Source: Terfezia claveryi
Taxonomy: Eukaryota; Ascomycota; Pezizomycetes; Pezizales; Pezizaceae
Assembly (NCBI GenBank): GCA_015179025.1
Contig: WHUX01000166.1
Coordinates: 56,019-120,018 of the forward strand
Direction: 5' to 3'
DNA length: 64,000 bases
Positions within the stretch are counted from its first letter, which is position 1; each line of letters opens with the position of its first letter. The notes under the pieces were generated by a model. The model was not told the origin of the DNA and searched no databases. It worked only from the letters and a program-made list of their open reading frames with translations. The translations under genes and the position numbers were made by a program. Positions 30,155 through 42,648 of the stretch are shown piece after piece.

Positions 30155-32952
30155 CATCAGCAAAAAAAAAGTTTGCGTCAGGTGCTTCGGAAGCACATGA
30201 AGCTCTTTTGCAAAACTCGAGATTCAGAAGCCAACTATAGCCATGCGCTCCGTCCTGACGCAAATCATTTAAATTAATATTTCCTGACGCACAATTATTT
30301 TATAATACTTTCCCTATGCAACTAATTTTAATCCATATTTCCTGATGTACACCTATCTTATAATACTTACACTGCGCAGCTAATTTAAATCCATATTTCC
30401 TGACACGCACCTATTATATCATACGCACATGAAGTATTGTTCTTCCTGTACGCATGCAAAATCTCACTATGTTTAAGTTCACTATCTGACGCAAATAGTC
30501 GGCTAGTATAGGCGCGGCCTTGCGTTCGCGCTTGATACCTGCATTCTATGCATTTCCAAAAATGTAATTGATTCTGATAATATCTCTAAAACTAGCTAGC
30601 TAAACACGCGTAAAACCAAAATCACTGCCCAAATCAGTGCCATATCACCGTGCAAATAAGCCTGGTATCCACCGGGCAAATCGATCTAGAAATCAACCTG
30701 CAAATCAGCCCGGAATCCACCGGGCAAATCGACCTGCAAATCAGCGTGCAAATCAGCCTGGAATCTATCATGCAAATCGACCTAGAAATCAGTGTGCAAA
30801 TCAGCCTGGAATCCACCGTGCAAATCGACCTAGAAATCAGCGTGCAAATGAGCCTGGAATCGAGCGAGCAAATCGACCTGCAAATCAGCGTGTAAATCAG
30901 CCTGGAATCTATCATGCAAATCGACCTAGAAATCAGTGTGCAAATCAGCCTGGAATCCACCGTGCAAATCGACCTAGAAATCAGCGTGCAAATGAGCCTG
31001 GAATCGAGCGAGCAAATCGACCTACAAATCAGCGTGCAAATCAGCCTGGAATCTATCATGCAAATCGACCTAGAAATCAGTGTGCAAATCAGCCTGGAAT
31101 CCACCGTGCAAATCGACCTAGAAATCAGCGTGCAAATGAGCCTGGAATCGAGAGAGCAAATCAGCATGGATATCACCCAGCAAATGAGCCTGGAATCGAG
31201 CGACTAGCAAATGAGCCCGGAATCGAGCGAGCAGAGCCTGGAATCGAGCGAGCATATGAGCCTGGAATCTAGCGAGAAAATCAGCCAGGAATCGAGCGAG
31301 CAAATCAGCCTGGATATGAGCGAGCAAATGAACCTGGAATCGAGCGTGCAAATCAGCCTGGAATCGAGCGAGCAAATCAGCCTGGAATCGAGCGAGCAAA
31401 TGAGCCTGGAATCGAGCGAGCATATGAGCCTGGAATCGAGCGAGCAAATGAGCCTGGAATCTAGCGAGCAAATCAGCCTGGGATCGAGCGAGCAAATCAG
31501 CCTGGATATGAGCGAGCAAATGAACCTGGAATTGAGCGAGCAAATGAGCCTGGAATCGAGCGAGCAAATGAGCCTGGAATCGAGCGAGCATATGAGCCTG
31601 GAATCGAGCGAGCATATGAGCCTGGAATCTAGCGAGCAAATCAGCCTGGGATCGAGCGAGCAAATCAGCCTGGATATGAGCGAGCAAATGAACCTGGAAT
31701 TGAGCAAGCAAATGAGCCTGGAATCGAGCGAGCAAATGAGCCTGGAATCGAGCCAGCAAATGAGCCAGGAATCGAGCGAGCAAATCAGCCTGGAATCGAG
31801 CGAGCAAATGAGCCTGGAATCTAGCGAGCAAATCAGCCTGGAATCGAGCGAGCAAATCAGCCTGGATATGAGCGAGCAAATGAACCTGGAATTGAGCGAG
31901 CAAATGAGCCTGGAATCGAGCGAGCAAACGAGCCTGGAATCGAGCGAGCAAATCAGCCTGGATATGAGCGAGCAAATCAGCCTGGATATGAGCGAGCAAA
32001 TGAGCCTGGAATCGAGCGAGCAAATGAGCCTGGAATCGAGCGAGCAAATGAGCCTGGAATCGAGCGAGCAAACGAGCCTGGAATCGAGCGAGCAAATCAG
32101 CCTGGATATGAGCGAGCAAATCAGCCTGGATATGAGCGAGCAAATGAGCCTGGAATCGAGCGAGCAAATGAGCCTGGAATCGAGCGAGCATATGAGCCTG
32201 GAATTGAGCGAGCAAATTAGCTTAGAAATCACCGTGTAAATGAGCCTAGAATCCAGCCTAGATATCCGCGTGCAGAGCTGCCTACTGAGCCTTCAATATC
32301 AACGACCATATCAACCTCGATGTCCGCATTCACGAGACCAGAAATCAGCGTCGTAACAAGCTCCCGATGATCGTGCGGTGGCCTTAGGAAGTAATGACAG
32401 GAAAAAACCTCTAAGTCCCAGGCGGCCACACTTTTGAAATAGGGGATTTGCTAGTCTGGCTTGGAGATCCCCCAGCCCCTTAATGTGTCTTAGAACTTGT
32501 TCCGTGTGCTGTCTTAGAACCTGCATGGCGTTGTCTAAGAACCTGCTCTATAGAAGGCGTCGAATGGAGCTCCTCTACTTATTGGAACTATCTAGTACGG
32601 AGGGGGAAATAGCTGGATGTAGTACATTTAAACATGAGATTTATCATGTATTGAATTCATGTTTTCGTGCCCTGTGTATATGTGCATTCGCTTGTGGCCT
32701 CCCCAAATATGTATAAATACATACATAGTCAGAGGCTGCGAATGCATGAACTCATACATATATAGAGGCCATAAATATATGAATAGTAGGAGCCTTGCTA
32801 ATAGGAAGCACGAGATGCAACCTCGCTGACAGGAAGCACGGGACGCAAACTGGCTGACAGGAAGCTCAGGATGCAACCACCTACATGATGGAAAGCGACC
32901 TGACGCATATGAAGATGTCGTGTGTCCTGACGCAAATTTTTTTTTGCTGATG
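30155..32952. mobile_element. 2.8-kb CATCAG-family element carrying a minisatellite, TSD GT
   Basis: The left end CATCAGC, a run of nine A and GTTTGCGTCAGG pair with the right end CCTGACGCAAA, a T-run and GCTGATG. GT flanks both sides (30153-30154, 32953-32954). Removing the element restores the zinc-knuckle codons of gypsy copy B, as copy A shows. The first 400 bp contain several CCTGACGCA/CTGACGCAAA words, and similar words recur near the right end, like subterminal transposase-binding repeats. The core is a 24-bp minisatellite. No transposase was found. It shares its first bases, A-run and 2-bp duplication with the 248-bp MITEs. Confidence 0.82.
30645..32232. repeat. 24-bp minisatellite, about 66 copies, with higher-order structure
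   Basis: The unit is CCTGGAATC followed by GAGCGAGCAAAT and a 3-bp spacer. In 30760-31150 a 144-bp higher-order unit (6 x 24, marked by AATCTATCATGC) is repeated about three times. In 31420-31690 a block marked by CTGGGATCGAG recurs after 168 bp (7 x 24). Because 24 is a multiple of 3, several frames on both strands stay open for up to 365 codons. These are repeat artefacts rather than genes. Confidence 0.92.
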
Positions 32953-34792
32953 GTCCCCAGATCTGTGACCCTTCTGACTACAATGATAGCAGGACCCTGT
33001 CCTTGCAGTCTCTTCCCTTTTCTTCTCCTGTTCACCATAAGGTATATACTTAGTTTTATCCTTTCTAGCATTAGGGAAGTTACCATAGAGGCCTTCTAGT
33101 CCACCCTTCTTACCAGCAACTTTAGCTGCATTCCTGGCCACCTTTTCAGGTAATTTAAATTCAGACTTAGTCCATTCCATAGGTTTACCAGGGCCCCATT
33201 GGTTATCAGTCTTCTTTTGGTGCTGTTGCAAGGATTTGGTCTCTTATTTTAGCACATCTTTCTGAACTGCAATTTTGTTCAATATTTCCTCAAAAGTTGA
33301 CTCATATGATATCAGCCCTTTGACTTTAGCCCTAAGTAGGGGTACTAGTCCATCTACTAGTTTCATTTTTAGTGCATAATCACTTATCATATCCTGTCCA
33401 TTCAGGTCCTTATACTTAATCTTATACTTCTGTAGGTTCTGTATATACTGTATGACAGTAATTTTTGGCCTTTGATAGTGTGATAGATACTGTTTCTACA
33501 AGACTTCAGGTGCTACTATAGAGATAAGTTTACCTCTCAGGTTTAATATAAATTTATGGAAATTCCTGTCCTTAACATTAGTTTTCTCAGAGTAATATTG
33601 ATTATACTAAGTCTTAGTACTTCTCTCAAACATAAAGCTTGCTCTATCCAAGCTTTCCCAACTTGATATATCCATCCCCTAATACTCTACCCATTTCTGC
33701 AACTGTTGCACATAATTGTCAAAGGTAGTTTGATCGCTCTATTTTTCTGATACTCCATCAATCATTGGGGGATTGGCAATCTTTGCAAGTTTATTTGCCT
33801 TCTTCACTAGTGATTTGCTAATCTGTTATGATGGTATAGTTTAACCAGTCTTTTTAGACCATTCCAAGTGGTGAGAGCTAGGTTCCCTAGTTGACCTTTT
33901 CTTTCTATCATCATTAGAGCCATTATCTGACTCATTACCTTCATATCTAGATCCTAGGTCCTCACTTCCACCTCCAGCTACACCACTAGAGCTCCTTCTA
34001 GACTTCTTGTCAGGAGTCTTACTCTTTTTGGTATGTGCTGGCTTTTTCCTATCTTTAGGTGGTGGTGGCATATTCTTTTCAGATATTTCTTCTACATCTG
34101 TTTTATAATCCTCATCATTTTCTTCTTTATATTGCATACTTTTCCCCTTATCCTTGCCTCGAGCTCCAAACAGTTTCCTTCCTATCTCTTCATGAGTTTC
34201 TACAGGTTCTGTTATTGGAGGCACTATTTCTGGTGTTTCCAGATCATACAGGTTACCCATAAGTATGTACTATATTAGGAAAGGCCAGTTTATTGCTAGC
34301 CATGAAACTCTTTTGCATGGGTTATATGTTGAGTAAGGCCATACTACTTTTGAAGTAGATGAGAGTTGCAGATCCATTTGATATGACTTATCAAATTGGC
34401 GCTTCTGTTGGAAAATCATAAACTTTTCTGCTACTTCAGCCAATAGTTCCTTTTTCCTTCTTGATAATATGTTATTTATTGTTAGGTATATAAATACCTG
34501 TGTCAGCCTTTGGATCTATGAGGGTTCATTTTTATCCCAAAAGGCTTTTGTTGTAGGAGGTGTTACAATCTTTATTTTAGGTAAGACTGAGTTTGGTCCA
34601 AGAATTATTTCCCTTCTCTCTATATCCTTTTCTAGAATGTCTTGAACAGCTAGGATCTTTTTTTTAGGGGTATTGACTAACATCACCTTGAGTGCTTCTA
34701 GCTCCTTATTTGTCATTACCTTTCTCCTGCCTTTTCTAGCTCTAGCTCCTCCTTCCATTACACTAGTACTTTTCTGTTTAAGAGTCTCCATG
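32953..34792 (-). pseudogene. Gag pseudogene of gypsy copy B
   Basis: Starts at 34791 with METLKQKSTSVMEGGAR, parallel to copy A. The acidic/basic low-complexity region (34260-33841) and the pre-knuckle segment (33231-32953, ARTGSCYHCSQKGH) are open. The capsid part between has TAG/TAA stops at former Trp and Gln codons. It retains the base missing from copy A near 17800, showing that gag and pol were continuous in the ancestor. Confidence 0.85.
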
Positions 34793-35272
34793 TCTATTAG
34801 ATATTATATCACTGATTCCTTAGACTCTGTTTCTTCTATTCCTGCTTTCTTTAAGGTGGATCCTGATAAGGAAGTATTTACTTCTTATCAACTTCCTTCT
34901 TATCCTCTATCTATTGCTTTTGATACCAAGGTTAACTATGGTAAGGGAGAGAGGAGACTGAAGGGAAAAAGGGTTACTTTTGTTGATGAGATTGTTGTGG
35001 GAGTAGAGTTTCCTTTAAATACTGGGAAGAAAGTTGAGTGGAAGGATAGGGGTTAGACTACTAGGTACTTGTATTCTTTATGGAGGGAGAGGTACAGAAA
35101 CTTTCCTTGTTCTGCTTACTGGGAGAATTCCCAATTTTTCTTTAGGCTAGGTAAAAAGTGGAGCTGGGATACTCTCTAGAGTTTAGATATTGATAGAACT
35201 AGTTCCTATAATTCTCACCTTTATTGGACTTCTAAGGCAGTTTCTAGGTCTCATAGTTACCAGATTAGGTAA
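34790..35272 (+). pseudogene. Antisense ORF of gypsy copy B, two nonsense changes
   Basis: Counterpart of the antisense ORF in copy A: same ATG overlapping the gag ATG, same 483-nt length, same terminal QIR. About 30 residues differ and two TGG codons are now TAG. Segments KGERRLKGKRVTFVDEIVVG and RNFPCSAYWENSQFFFRLG are identical to copy A. Confidence 0.55.
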
Positions 35273-35562
35273 TTTGTTGTTTTCTTTGTATTTGCCAGTT
35301 AAATACAATTATTATTGCCCTCTTATATTGCTATTTGTTAGATAGTCTTATTTATTGCTATTTCTTTTAGAGAATAGTCTTATTTTTTGCTATTTGGAGG
35401 ATAGTCTTACTGCTGACTATCAGACTTTGTACTACTATACTTTGTGCTGTAGGCTTATACTGGCTCTAGTATCTACTCTTGTTAGTAGAAACTTTGGTTG
35501 ATTAGATAAAGTTGATCAGGCCTTCCTAGTTAGGTAAGAATCAAGTTCTTAGTTTAAAAAAA

Positions 35563-36221
35563 TATAATTTATTGTTAGGAGGATTGGAAGATCTGATTAG
35601 ATAAGATAAGAATCTTATCTAATTAGATAATCTTAGGCTAGTAATATATACTACAAAGTAGATTACTAATAGTGTATTGTTTATTCTCACTATTAAAGTT
35701 ATTACTAGTAGCATAAGATTACTATAATAGGTAAAGTAGTATAGGAGTGCCAAAGGCACTTAGAAGATTAACCTGTGGAACTTCTATATTGATTGTACTC
35801 TAACTATATTCTGAGTTCTCCCTCTTTGTCTAACTGAAGGGAAATTTAGGGGACTATATGTATTTCCAACAGGGTAGTACTGGGGCAGTGCTGAGGCAGT
35901 GCACTATTATCTGACCCTTACATATGATTGAAATTAACATCATCTAATCTTTTAGATAGTAATTCTAAATACTATCTAGTACAAAATAGGTTAAGTCTTA
36001 ACTTTGACTTATACATGTGAAAGGATGTAATAACATATGAAAGCATTTGATAACATGTGAAAGTATATGATAACATATGAAAGCATGTGAAATATTAGCA
36101 AGGCAGACAGCATACAGAATGTTGTGTGTTTTGAGATACTTGCTGAGTAAGAAAATACATAAGAAATATATTTGTGAGGGAGAGAGTTAGTTATAGAGTA
36201 TGAGTAAGCTACTTCCTTATA
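35563..36221 (-). repeat. 5' LTR of gypsy copy B
   Basis: On the minus strand it starts at 36221 as TATAAGGAAGTAGCTTAC, where copy A has TGTAAGGAAGTGGCTTAC. It has more CTTTCACATG-type units than either LTR of copy A. Substitutions are mostly C-to-T or G-to-A, often at CpA. Confidence 0.8.
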
Positions 36222-38583
36222 ACTTTAGCTACCCACTTGGAGCTATCGTTGGCAGGCTAGTGGCATGCTAGCAAAATGTCGACCATGTATCAGTCCTCGA
36301 TTTTTATAGACCATGTACCCTTGTTTCCTTAATCACTTGTGAAACGTCACGCCTCCAGAGTGAATATAGGGTCTCTGGAATTCCTTTATTATAGAACCCG
36401 ACTCTCTCTGCAAAATGGCACATAGTCCGATCATCATCTACTTCTATTGGGTCTGCAGCCTGTTGTGTCTTTCTCTTTGTAGGCATGTCCTATAGATAGT
36501 TTATGTTAGAGCATGGCTCTAGACCTTGCTTGTAGTAGAATAGCAGATTGTAGTTAACTTGTATATACTATTTCCATATAGTATAGATTCTGTATAGTAT
36601 AGACCCTGTATAGTATAGATCCTGTATAGTGTAGATTCCATATACTATAGACCCCATTTATGATAGATATATTATATAGTTCCCTGTGAGTCTGAGGCAT
36701 TCACACTCCCCTATATATGCTATCAATGACTATGAATAGCCTTCCACATCTTTTCATACTAAACAAAGACCTTTTTCCTTTAGTTTGACCATTACTATAT
36801 GAAAGGATATAAAAGTAGAAAAGCAAATGCAATAAAGTAAATGCAACAAAGTAAATGTAACAAAGCGAGTATACCTATATATGGGAAATTACCTCATATG
36901 GTCTAGCACCTTATTGTTAGTGCCAAGTCTGCTTAGGGAGCTCAATGAGCCTACACCATATAATGTTAGTCCGGTTGGTATATACAATGCCCTAGTATAG
37001 CAAATAGTCTGGTTGGCAGAACTATATAGCAAACTGCGAGAGGTAGTGCAACCACACTAGTAGCAAAGTAACTTTAGCTTAGGATTCTCTTAGCTAGCCA
37101 CAGGCTCTAGTACATCTATCAGGGTATTAGTAGTCTAGTTGCACTACCCTCCTCCTATGACTCTCTCAGAGGGTCAGGAACAGTCATTGTATGCATGTAT
37201 CAACAGAGACATATAGTCTGATTGGCACAACGCTCTATAACGAGCACAAGACAAGCAATACAAGATCACCTGTTAGGTAGTAGTCTAGTTGCTATCAGGT
37301 ATAAGGAGCCCTATAAGCCTAGGCCATGCAATGTTAGTCTGGCTGGCACTTGCAAGATACTAGTCTGGCATAACTAGCAAAATACACAGAGGCAAACACG
37401 GCCTGTCAAATAAGCTTAGGATTCGTCGGGGGCTCTTGTCGGTATGGAATCTATCTGTCTCATACCAAGACACCTAGCCATGCAACGTTAGTCTGGTTTC
37501 AGCTAGACTAGCAAAGTACTAGTCTGACGTAACCTACTATAGGCAAACACAGCAACTGGAAAATTGCAGAATTCTATGAGATATCATAGTGGCCCTGACT
37601 TGATTTCAGAAATAGTGTCTTATATAAGCTCAGGATTCCCCTCCATGAAAGTCTGGTCGAGACTAGATTCTCTTGGCTAGCTATAGGCTCTTGTCTGGTT
37701 GTACTACCTTCCACAGACTACAATAAACCATGCATAGAACTAGTCTGGTTGGCACAAGCCTCTCGTAGAGAGCATAGAACCATGCATAGATGGTATAGAG
37801 ACTATGCCTAAACAATCCTAGTCTAGTTGCACCTGCCTAAGAATGTACTACACAAAATTAGTAAGCGGGCAGGCTAAGTATTCGTACCTCTGTTGATATG
37901 CTAATACATATTCCGTACTGACTACGGTAGGTTCATTGTTGTCTGGTTGTAGTTTTTTGTAGTCTGGTTGGCTTCATTGTAGCATGGTAGGTATCTATTA
38001 GCTACTTGCTAGCGTAATTTCAAATACATTTGCCTAGCTCAGATTCAAATTATACTAGCAAATAACTGATTTCACAACAAGCATACTAACTATATTAGGA
38101 CTGATATAAGTTTGCCACTGTGGTTAGGGGTGCTGTATCAGTAGAACAGGTCTAATCTGGTTCTTTTCTCATAGCATTCATCAGAACAACTTAAAAGTAG
38201 AGGTCTTAGTATGAGACTAGGTTCCTTTCACTCGTTTCAGCAATTAAAGTATAGGCTGCCACAAACCTTTAATCACTATACTATAGACTGTTATAAACTA
38301 CATTCAGGTTTAAAATATTTAAACATTCTTCTTTAAACCCCTTTTATGTCAATATCTTTTGTTATCAGCTCAATTCAGACCATCAGATTGCTAGTCTGGT
38401 TGTATGACCCGACCCCTCGCAGTATTGCAACACAGGGCCATAAATTTCAGTCTGAGACCCAATTTTGCCACTCGTACTTAGGCTATTTGAGCATCACAAA
38501 AGGCCATCTTGATATCATTACTTCGATTCCTCTTCTCCTCCCCTTTTGGTTTCTTTGGTTCTGCAACAACAACTTTGAGGGTC
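36222..38583. other. Gene-free region dense in AGTCTGGTTG motifs
   Basis: 36560-36660 is a 20-bp tandem repeat, TATAGTATAGAYCCTG-like, of about five copies. 36960-38400 holds roughly seventeen forward copies or close variants of AGTCTGGTTG, often followed by GCAC and by a CTCGxxGAG hairpin. A 60-codon minus-strand frame at 36304-36486 (MPTKRKTQQAADPIEVDDD) might be the start of a disrupted gene but has no recognised homology. Confidence 0.5.
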
Positions 38584-38588
38584 GAGAC

Positions 38589-39215
38589 TGTCATAACCAT
38601 ATTCTTAGTCTTGATTTGACACTCAAACAGGCTTGTTCAGGTGTCGTTGATGGGTTATTGTTATTGTTGCCCTCGGCATCACCTGCGACACAGGTGATGG
38701 GTTATTGTTATTGTTGCCCTCAGCATCACCTGCGACACAGGTGATGGGTTATTGACATTGTTGCCTTTATCATCACCTGCGATCGCAGGTGATGGGTTAT
38801 CGTTACCTTGCTTGGCTTCTGAAATAAGGGATCTTGGGAAGCTTATTTCTTCCGTTGCCCTGGCCCGGAATTATATATATATAGCCCCTGTCCCTCGTAC
38901 TGTCATTGGATCCCTATTCAACGTCTTGTATACCCAATACAGGACCTTGCCTCTTCCAGCACTTGTGCACCTCCCTTATTTACCCCCTTGTCTTGTGAAT
39001 AGCTCTGCAGCACAGCTGCCTACCTCCGACACACATGGCAACTGCCTCCGCATGTCTCGTGTCCCTTGCCCACTGCCTCTCTCACCCTCGCCCTTGCCCC
39101 TATCCTAGCCTTTTCCCCTAGTCGCATATATAGCATTCCTACGTGAGTGTCACCCTAGCCTTGCCCTTGCCCCGGTGTACCCCCTAGTCGCCTTGTCCCC
39201 AGAGCCGTCGTTACA
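38589..39215 (+). repeat. 5' LTR of the second gypsy, with palindromes in U3
   Basis: Three spaced inverted repeats occur near 38681, 38731 and 38773. The first two read CATCACCTG-CGACA-CAGGTGATG; the third contains the perfect palindrome CACCTGCGATCGCAGGTG. ATTATATATATATAG near 38871 is a likely TATA box. CT/CC-rich sequence follows. Confidence 0.88.
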
Positions 39216-39251
39216 CTATGTTGGATCTTCTCGACCAACTGGTACGCTGTC

Positions 39252-40440
39252 ATGTCCGGAACCCCTCCACCCGCTATCAGGTTTCAAACCTGGAGGAACT
39301 CCCCTATACCCTCAGGCCTGAACGAATTGAATGCCTATCGTCGAGAGATCATCGATATCTTCAAGGCCATGGATGCCATCGGGGCCGAATTCGGCAATAG
39401 CTTGGCCGTGGCTGAACGGAAACTGAGATCCGCCAATGAAGAAATTACAGTACTCCAAAACGACCTCGACAATGTTACCATCGCTCTGGCCAATGAGCAA
39501 ACCATGTTCCAGACGCTCAACCATGCTATGGCCGCTTTGTCGGCAACTCCACCCTCCGTACCAACCACCAAAACCGAAAGTATTCTAACCCCCCCCAAAT
39601 TCAATAGGGATAGGGCTCGCCTCCAAGCCTGGAAGAACTTGGTAAACCTCAAACTCAATGGAGACTCAACCAGATTCCCATCCGAGCAACACTAATTGGC
39701 TTATATCTTTGCCCTGCTGGAGGGTAAGGCAGTAGATCAAATCCAGCCATATGTCCTTGACACTGGGATTAAGCTGGATGGTATCCCGCACTCTTCGCTA
39801 TTCTAGACAGGGCTTTTGGGGACCCCGATGCCGTGGGCACAGCTAGTCGAGCCCTCCGAGCTCTGAAACAATGCAATTCGGATTTGTCCATATATATGGC
39901 AGAGTTCTCCAGGCTGGCAGCAGAAGTATTGTGGAACGATCAGTCAAAGCTCGAGCAGTTCCAGGAGGGACTGAATGATGACCTTCAACAAGACATGGTC
40001 ACCCTCCCATAGACCAAGAGTCTCAATGAATTAATTGACTAGGCATGCAGAGTGGAACAACGGATAGCTAGGTTAAGTCACCGCCTTACCTTCCGCCCTG
40101 CCACCCGCTCATCTTAGCAACAATAGTAACACCAACAACAGCAACCAACCCCCAAGCCTACCTAAGTTCCAGCCTCGGCCAACAAACCCGCACACCTCTC
40201 TTTCATGGCAGGTAGTGCCGCGCCTATGGACCTATCTACAGGTAGGCCACGGTTAACCCAGAAAGAAAGAGATCGCCACCGAATGAATGGGCTATATATA
40301 GCATGCGGAAAAGGAGACCATTTTATCACAGCATGTCCCCTCCGCAAAAACTGCTAGATGGCCGCACACGCCATCTCCGAATCCAGGATCGAGGAGGTTG
40401 ATGAGTCGGAAAAAGCCCTGTCCCTTGCCTAGTTACTGAC
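39252..40440 (+). pseudogene. Gag pseudogene of the second gypsy
   Basis: The first 147 codons are open (39252-39695), with a coiled-coil-like stretch (AVAERKLRSANEEITVLQNDLDN) and TPPKFNRDRARLQAWKNLV, the usual entry to the gypsy capsid. A TAA at a former Gln/Trp-type position ends it. Homology continues with stops to about 40360, where GKGDHFITACP marks a zinc knuckle whose first Cys is lost. Confidence 0.75.
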
Positions 40441-40473
40441 ACTAGCAAGGGACCTGCCTAGGGCCACTTATTT

Positions 40474-40830
40474 TTGTCTACGTTTTCCTTGCCTGCACCT
40501 ATGTCTATTGATAAATCTCGCTTGTTTGGCGAGCATTTTATAGTACCAATAACTGTTAAATTCAATGGTAAAACAGTGGTAACATTAGCTCTCATCGATT
40601 GTGGTGCTTCGGGAATTGCATTTATTGATCAGGCCTTCATCAGTAAAAATTCCATACCAACCTTGAAGTTAAAGACCCCCCACCTTCTCAACGTCATTAA
40701 TGGCCGCCCCATCTCTTCTGGAGCTATTACCGACCTTGCATGTCTGCCCAGTGCCATTGGAGACCATTCGAAGGACCTCCCAATGTTTGTGACCAAACTA
40801 AAATATCCAATTGTGCTTGGGATCCCTTAG
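40474..40830 (+). pseudogene. Protease segment of the second gypsy
   Basis: 118 open codons. The retroviral-type aspartic protease active site is ALIDCGASGIAFID (about residues 45-58), followed by a second-strand KYPIVLGIP. The stop after LGIP stands where Trp or Gln is expected. The enzyme would process the polyprotein in particles, but this copy is separated from gag and reverse transcriptase by stops. Confidence 0.8.
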
Positions 40831-40999
40831 CTCAGAATGCATGATGTGTCAGTCAGTTTCGGCTCGTACACCTTGCAATTCAATAGCCATTATTGTAGAA
40901 AAAACTGTAGAGGTCCAAAAATCACAATCAAGGGGCTATGCACATTATCACCCCCGATAATCCACCTAGCCCAGATAGTATACTAGCCCGCGCACATCA

Positions 41000-42620
41000 A
41001 TGCTGCCCACTCTCCGGTTACCCCTGTTCCCCCTGTTTCCCCTGTTCCTCCTGTTTCCCCTGTCCCCTATATCCCCCTGGCCACCCCAAAACCCCTGAAC
41101 GTTAGCTTTATCAGGGCAGGGGCTTTCGCTTACCTCACCAGGAGGCACAAGCTGAAGGCACATGCTCTCTCCATACATGAAGTGAACCTAGAGATTAACA
41201 AGATGAGATCTAAGGAGGAGTGGAAATCTATGGTTCCGGGGGAATACCATGAATTCATTGACCTGTTCTCGGAAAAAGCAGCAGAAAAGATTGCCCCTCA
41301 TTGACCATACGACCACACAATTCCACTGGTGGAAGGAAAGACCCCCCCTTATGGACCTCTCTATAGGATGTTCCGAGTGGAACTAGAAGCTCTGAAAAAA
41401 TATCTAGAAGAAAACCTCAACAAGATCTTCATTCGCCACAGCTACTCCCCAGCGGGTGCCCCTATGCTGTTCGTGAAGAAGTCAGACGGCTCTCTTTAGT
41501 TGTGTGTTGATTATCGTGGCCTGAACGAGATAATGGTCAAGAACAGATACTCTTTGCCCCTGATCCAGGAGACATTAGCTAGACTTTCCAAGGCAAAATG
41601 GTTCACCAAATTGGATCTGAGAGGGGCATACAACTTGGTATGAATTGCTGAGGAGGAGGAGTGGAAAACTACCTTTCAGACACGATATGGCCATTTTGAA
41701 TATAACGTGATGCCTTTCGGCCTAACCAATACCCCCGCCTCTTTTCAGCACTTTATCAATGACACTCTGCGGGACTTTCTGGATGTATTCTGCACCGCCT
41801 ACCTGGACGATATTCTCATCTACTCGGATACCCTAGCAGAACACAAGATCCACGTTCAACAAGTGCTGGAGAAGCTGGAGGGAGCTGGGTTGTATCTGAA
41901 GCCAGAAAAGTACAAGTTCCATATGCAGGAGGTTAAGTATCTAGGGTTGATCATCACTACGGAAGGTATTAGAATGGACTCTGCCAAGGTCACCGCCGTT
42001 CAGGAGTAGGAAGTTACAGCAAATCTCAGGTATGTTTAGGCCTTCTTGAGATTCGCCAACTTTTACTGATGGTTCATTCTAGGGTATTCCAAGATCATGG
42101 TCCCCCTCACAGCCCTGACCAAAAAGGACCGGTGATTCCACTAGAGTCCAGAAGCCCAATCCGCCTTCCAGAACCTCAAGGAAGCCTTCTGCTCAGCACT
42201 AATCCTGGCCCACTTTGACCCAGATAGCGAATGTATCATGGAAACTGATACCTCCGGCTGTGTCTCTGCGGGGATCTTGTCTCAGTATGTCAACGGGATC
42301 CTCCACCCCATGGCCTACTTCTCGAAAAAATACTCCCCGGCTGAGTACAACTATGAGAACTATGATAAAGAGCTGATGGCTATTGTGTGAGCATTCAAAG
42401 AATGGAGGCTACATCTGGAGTCAGCCAAGGGGATCATCGAGGTATTATCTGACCACAAAAACCTTGTGTATTTTACAACCACCAAGCTGCTTAACCGAAG
42501 GCAAGCTAGATGGTCAGAGTTCTTATCTTAGTTCAACTTCCAGATTAGATACCGGCCAGGAAAGGCTGGGGGCAAGCCCAATGCATTAACTTGGAGATCA
42601 GGAGATCTCCCTAAAGGGGG
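41000..42620 (+). pseudogene. Reverse transcriptase and RNase H pseudogene of the second gypsy
   Basis: Nearly continuous in one frame: [43 protein letters not shown] and [10 protein letters not shown] (near 41800), then RNase H with [24 protein letters not shown] and [10 protein letters not shown]. Breaks are TGA or TAG at positions normally Arg, Trp or Gln (for example [16 protein letters not shown]). No large deletion was noticed. Confidence 0.88.
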
Positions 42621-42648
42621 GGATGAAAGGCTAAAATACCAAAATCAA

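Larger units (their letters stand above)
28366..36221 (-). mobile_element. Decayed, truncated copy of the same gypsy family (copy B)
   Basis: On the minus strand this matches copy A from its LTR start (36221) through gag, knuckle, protease and into reverse transcriptase. It stops within the segment equivalent to about 19852 of copy A, so RNase H, integrase and the 3' LTR are missing. Recognisable pieces are gag (34791-33841 and on to about 32953), zinc knuckle CYHCSQKGH (about 32985), protease (30038-29487) and reverse transcriptase (about 29100-28370, many stops). Differences from copy A are mostly C:G to T:A. A 2.8-kb element (30155-32952) splits the knuckle. Confidence 0.88.

Noticed and set aside
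30634..32239. Long ORFs on both strands (up to 365 codons) with octapeptide repeats
   Set aside because: They arise because a 24-bp stop-poor unit is repeated about 66 times. The same region is open in several frames on both strands and sits inside a transposable element.
36304..36486. 60-codon minus-strand ORF MPTKRKTQQAADPIEVDDD...
   Set aside because: The composition is protein-like, but there is no recognisable domain and no continuation after the stop. It is mentioned only as part of the region description.
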